Assembly (NCBI GenBank): GCA_028023455.1
Contig: JAQFVV010012423.1
Location: 8,968,269-9,032,268, forward strand
Direction: 5' to 3'
Length of the DNA: 64,000 nt
Origin: Epiperipatus broadwayi
Taxonomy: Eukaryota > Onychophora > Udeonychophora > Euonychophora > Peripatidae
Content: more model-generated notes on this DNA
Told to the model about the DNA's origin: nothing
Seen by the model: the letters and a program-made list of their open reading frames with translations, nothing else
The model's database searches: none
How positions within the stretch are numbered: the stretch's first letter is position 1
The DNA itself: not shown here

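Overview
This is an A+T-rich (by eye roughly three quarters A+T), intron-rich animal genome segment. The only host gene I can support is the 3' (C-terminal) part of a NUP205-type inner-ring nucleoporin gene on the minus strand. Fourteen spliced coding exons join in phase between 64000 and about 5020, and a probable terminal exon lies at 4223-4404. The protein is clearly metazoan. The very long A+T-rich introns and the repeat mix (RTE and Penelope-like retroelements, Tigger-like DNA elements, tRNA-derived SINEs, hammerhead-bearing repeats) fit an arthropod, perhaps a chelicerate; that placement is inference only.

Layout. 1-1130 is an old RTE LINE relic (+) and 1915-2510 a Penelope-like (PLE) reverse-transcriptase relic (+). 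4075-13006 holds the last NUP205 exons, with a hAT-type non-autonomous element (9695-10191) in an intron. The next intron (13007-23167) carries a hammerhead-ribozyme repeat array with target-site duplications (13711-15038), a near full-length RTE copy (18329-21564) and a decayed hammerhead unit (22948-23070). The intron 23249-33321 holds short tandem repeats, a solo-LTR-like element, a strongly decayed second LINE lineage (about 29050-31640) and a Tigger-like element (31665-32826). The intron 33574-48053 contains an LTR-like element, a fold-back element combining hammerhead and tRNA-like sequence (36582-36871), a second RTE copy (39210-44211) split by a nearly perfect 1.7-kb palindrome of PLE GIY-YIG endonuclease sequence (40933-42663), a second Tigger-like copy (44843-45855) and an RTE fragment. 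48054-54929 is the exon-dense part of NUP205, with a third Tigger-like copy, a decayed duplicate of one exon and tRNA-derived SINEs. The 8.9-kb intron 54930-63877 contains two well-formed type I hammerhead ribozymes of a second family (56821-56875, 57229-57283). The last exon in view, 63878-64000, is cut by the window edge.

The most striking content is the set of small self-cleaving ribozymes. There are two unrelated hammerhead families, with five well-formed copies and two relics, in non-coding repeats that look like retrozyme or PLE-terminal-repeat derivatives. They lie in introns of a housekeeping gene, and one copy is in the sense orientation of the pre-mRNA. All transposable-element reading frames seen here are broken or truncated. 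The only element-encoded frames that look intact over a whole domain are the two mirror copies of the PLE endonuclease.
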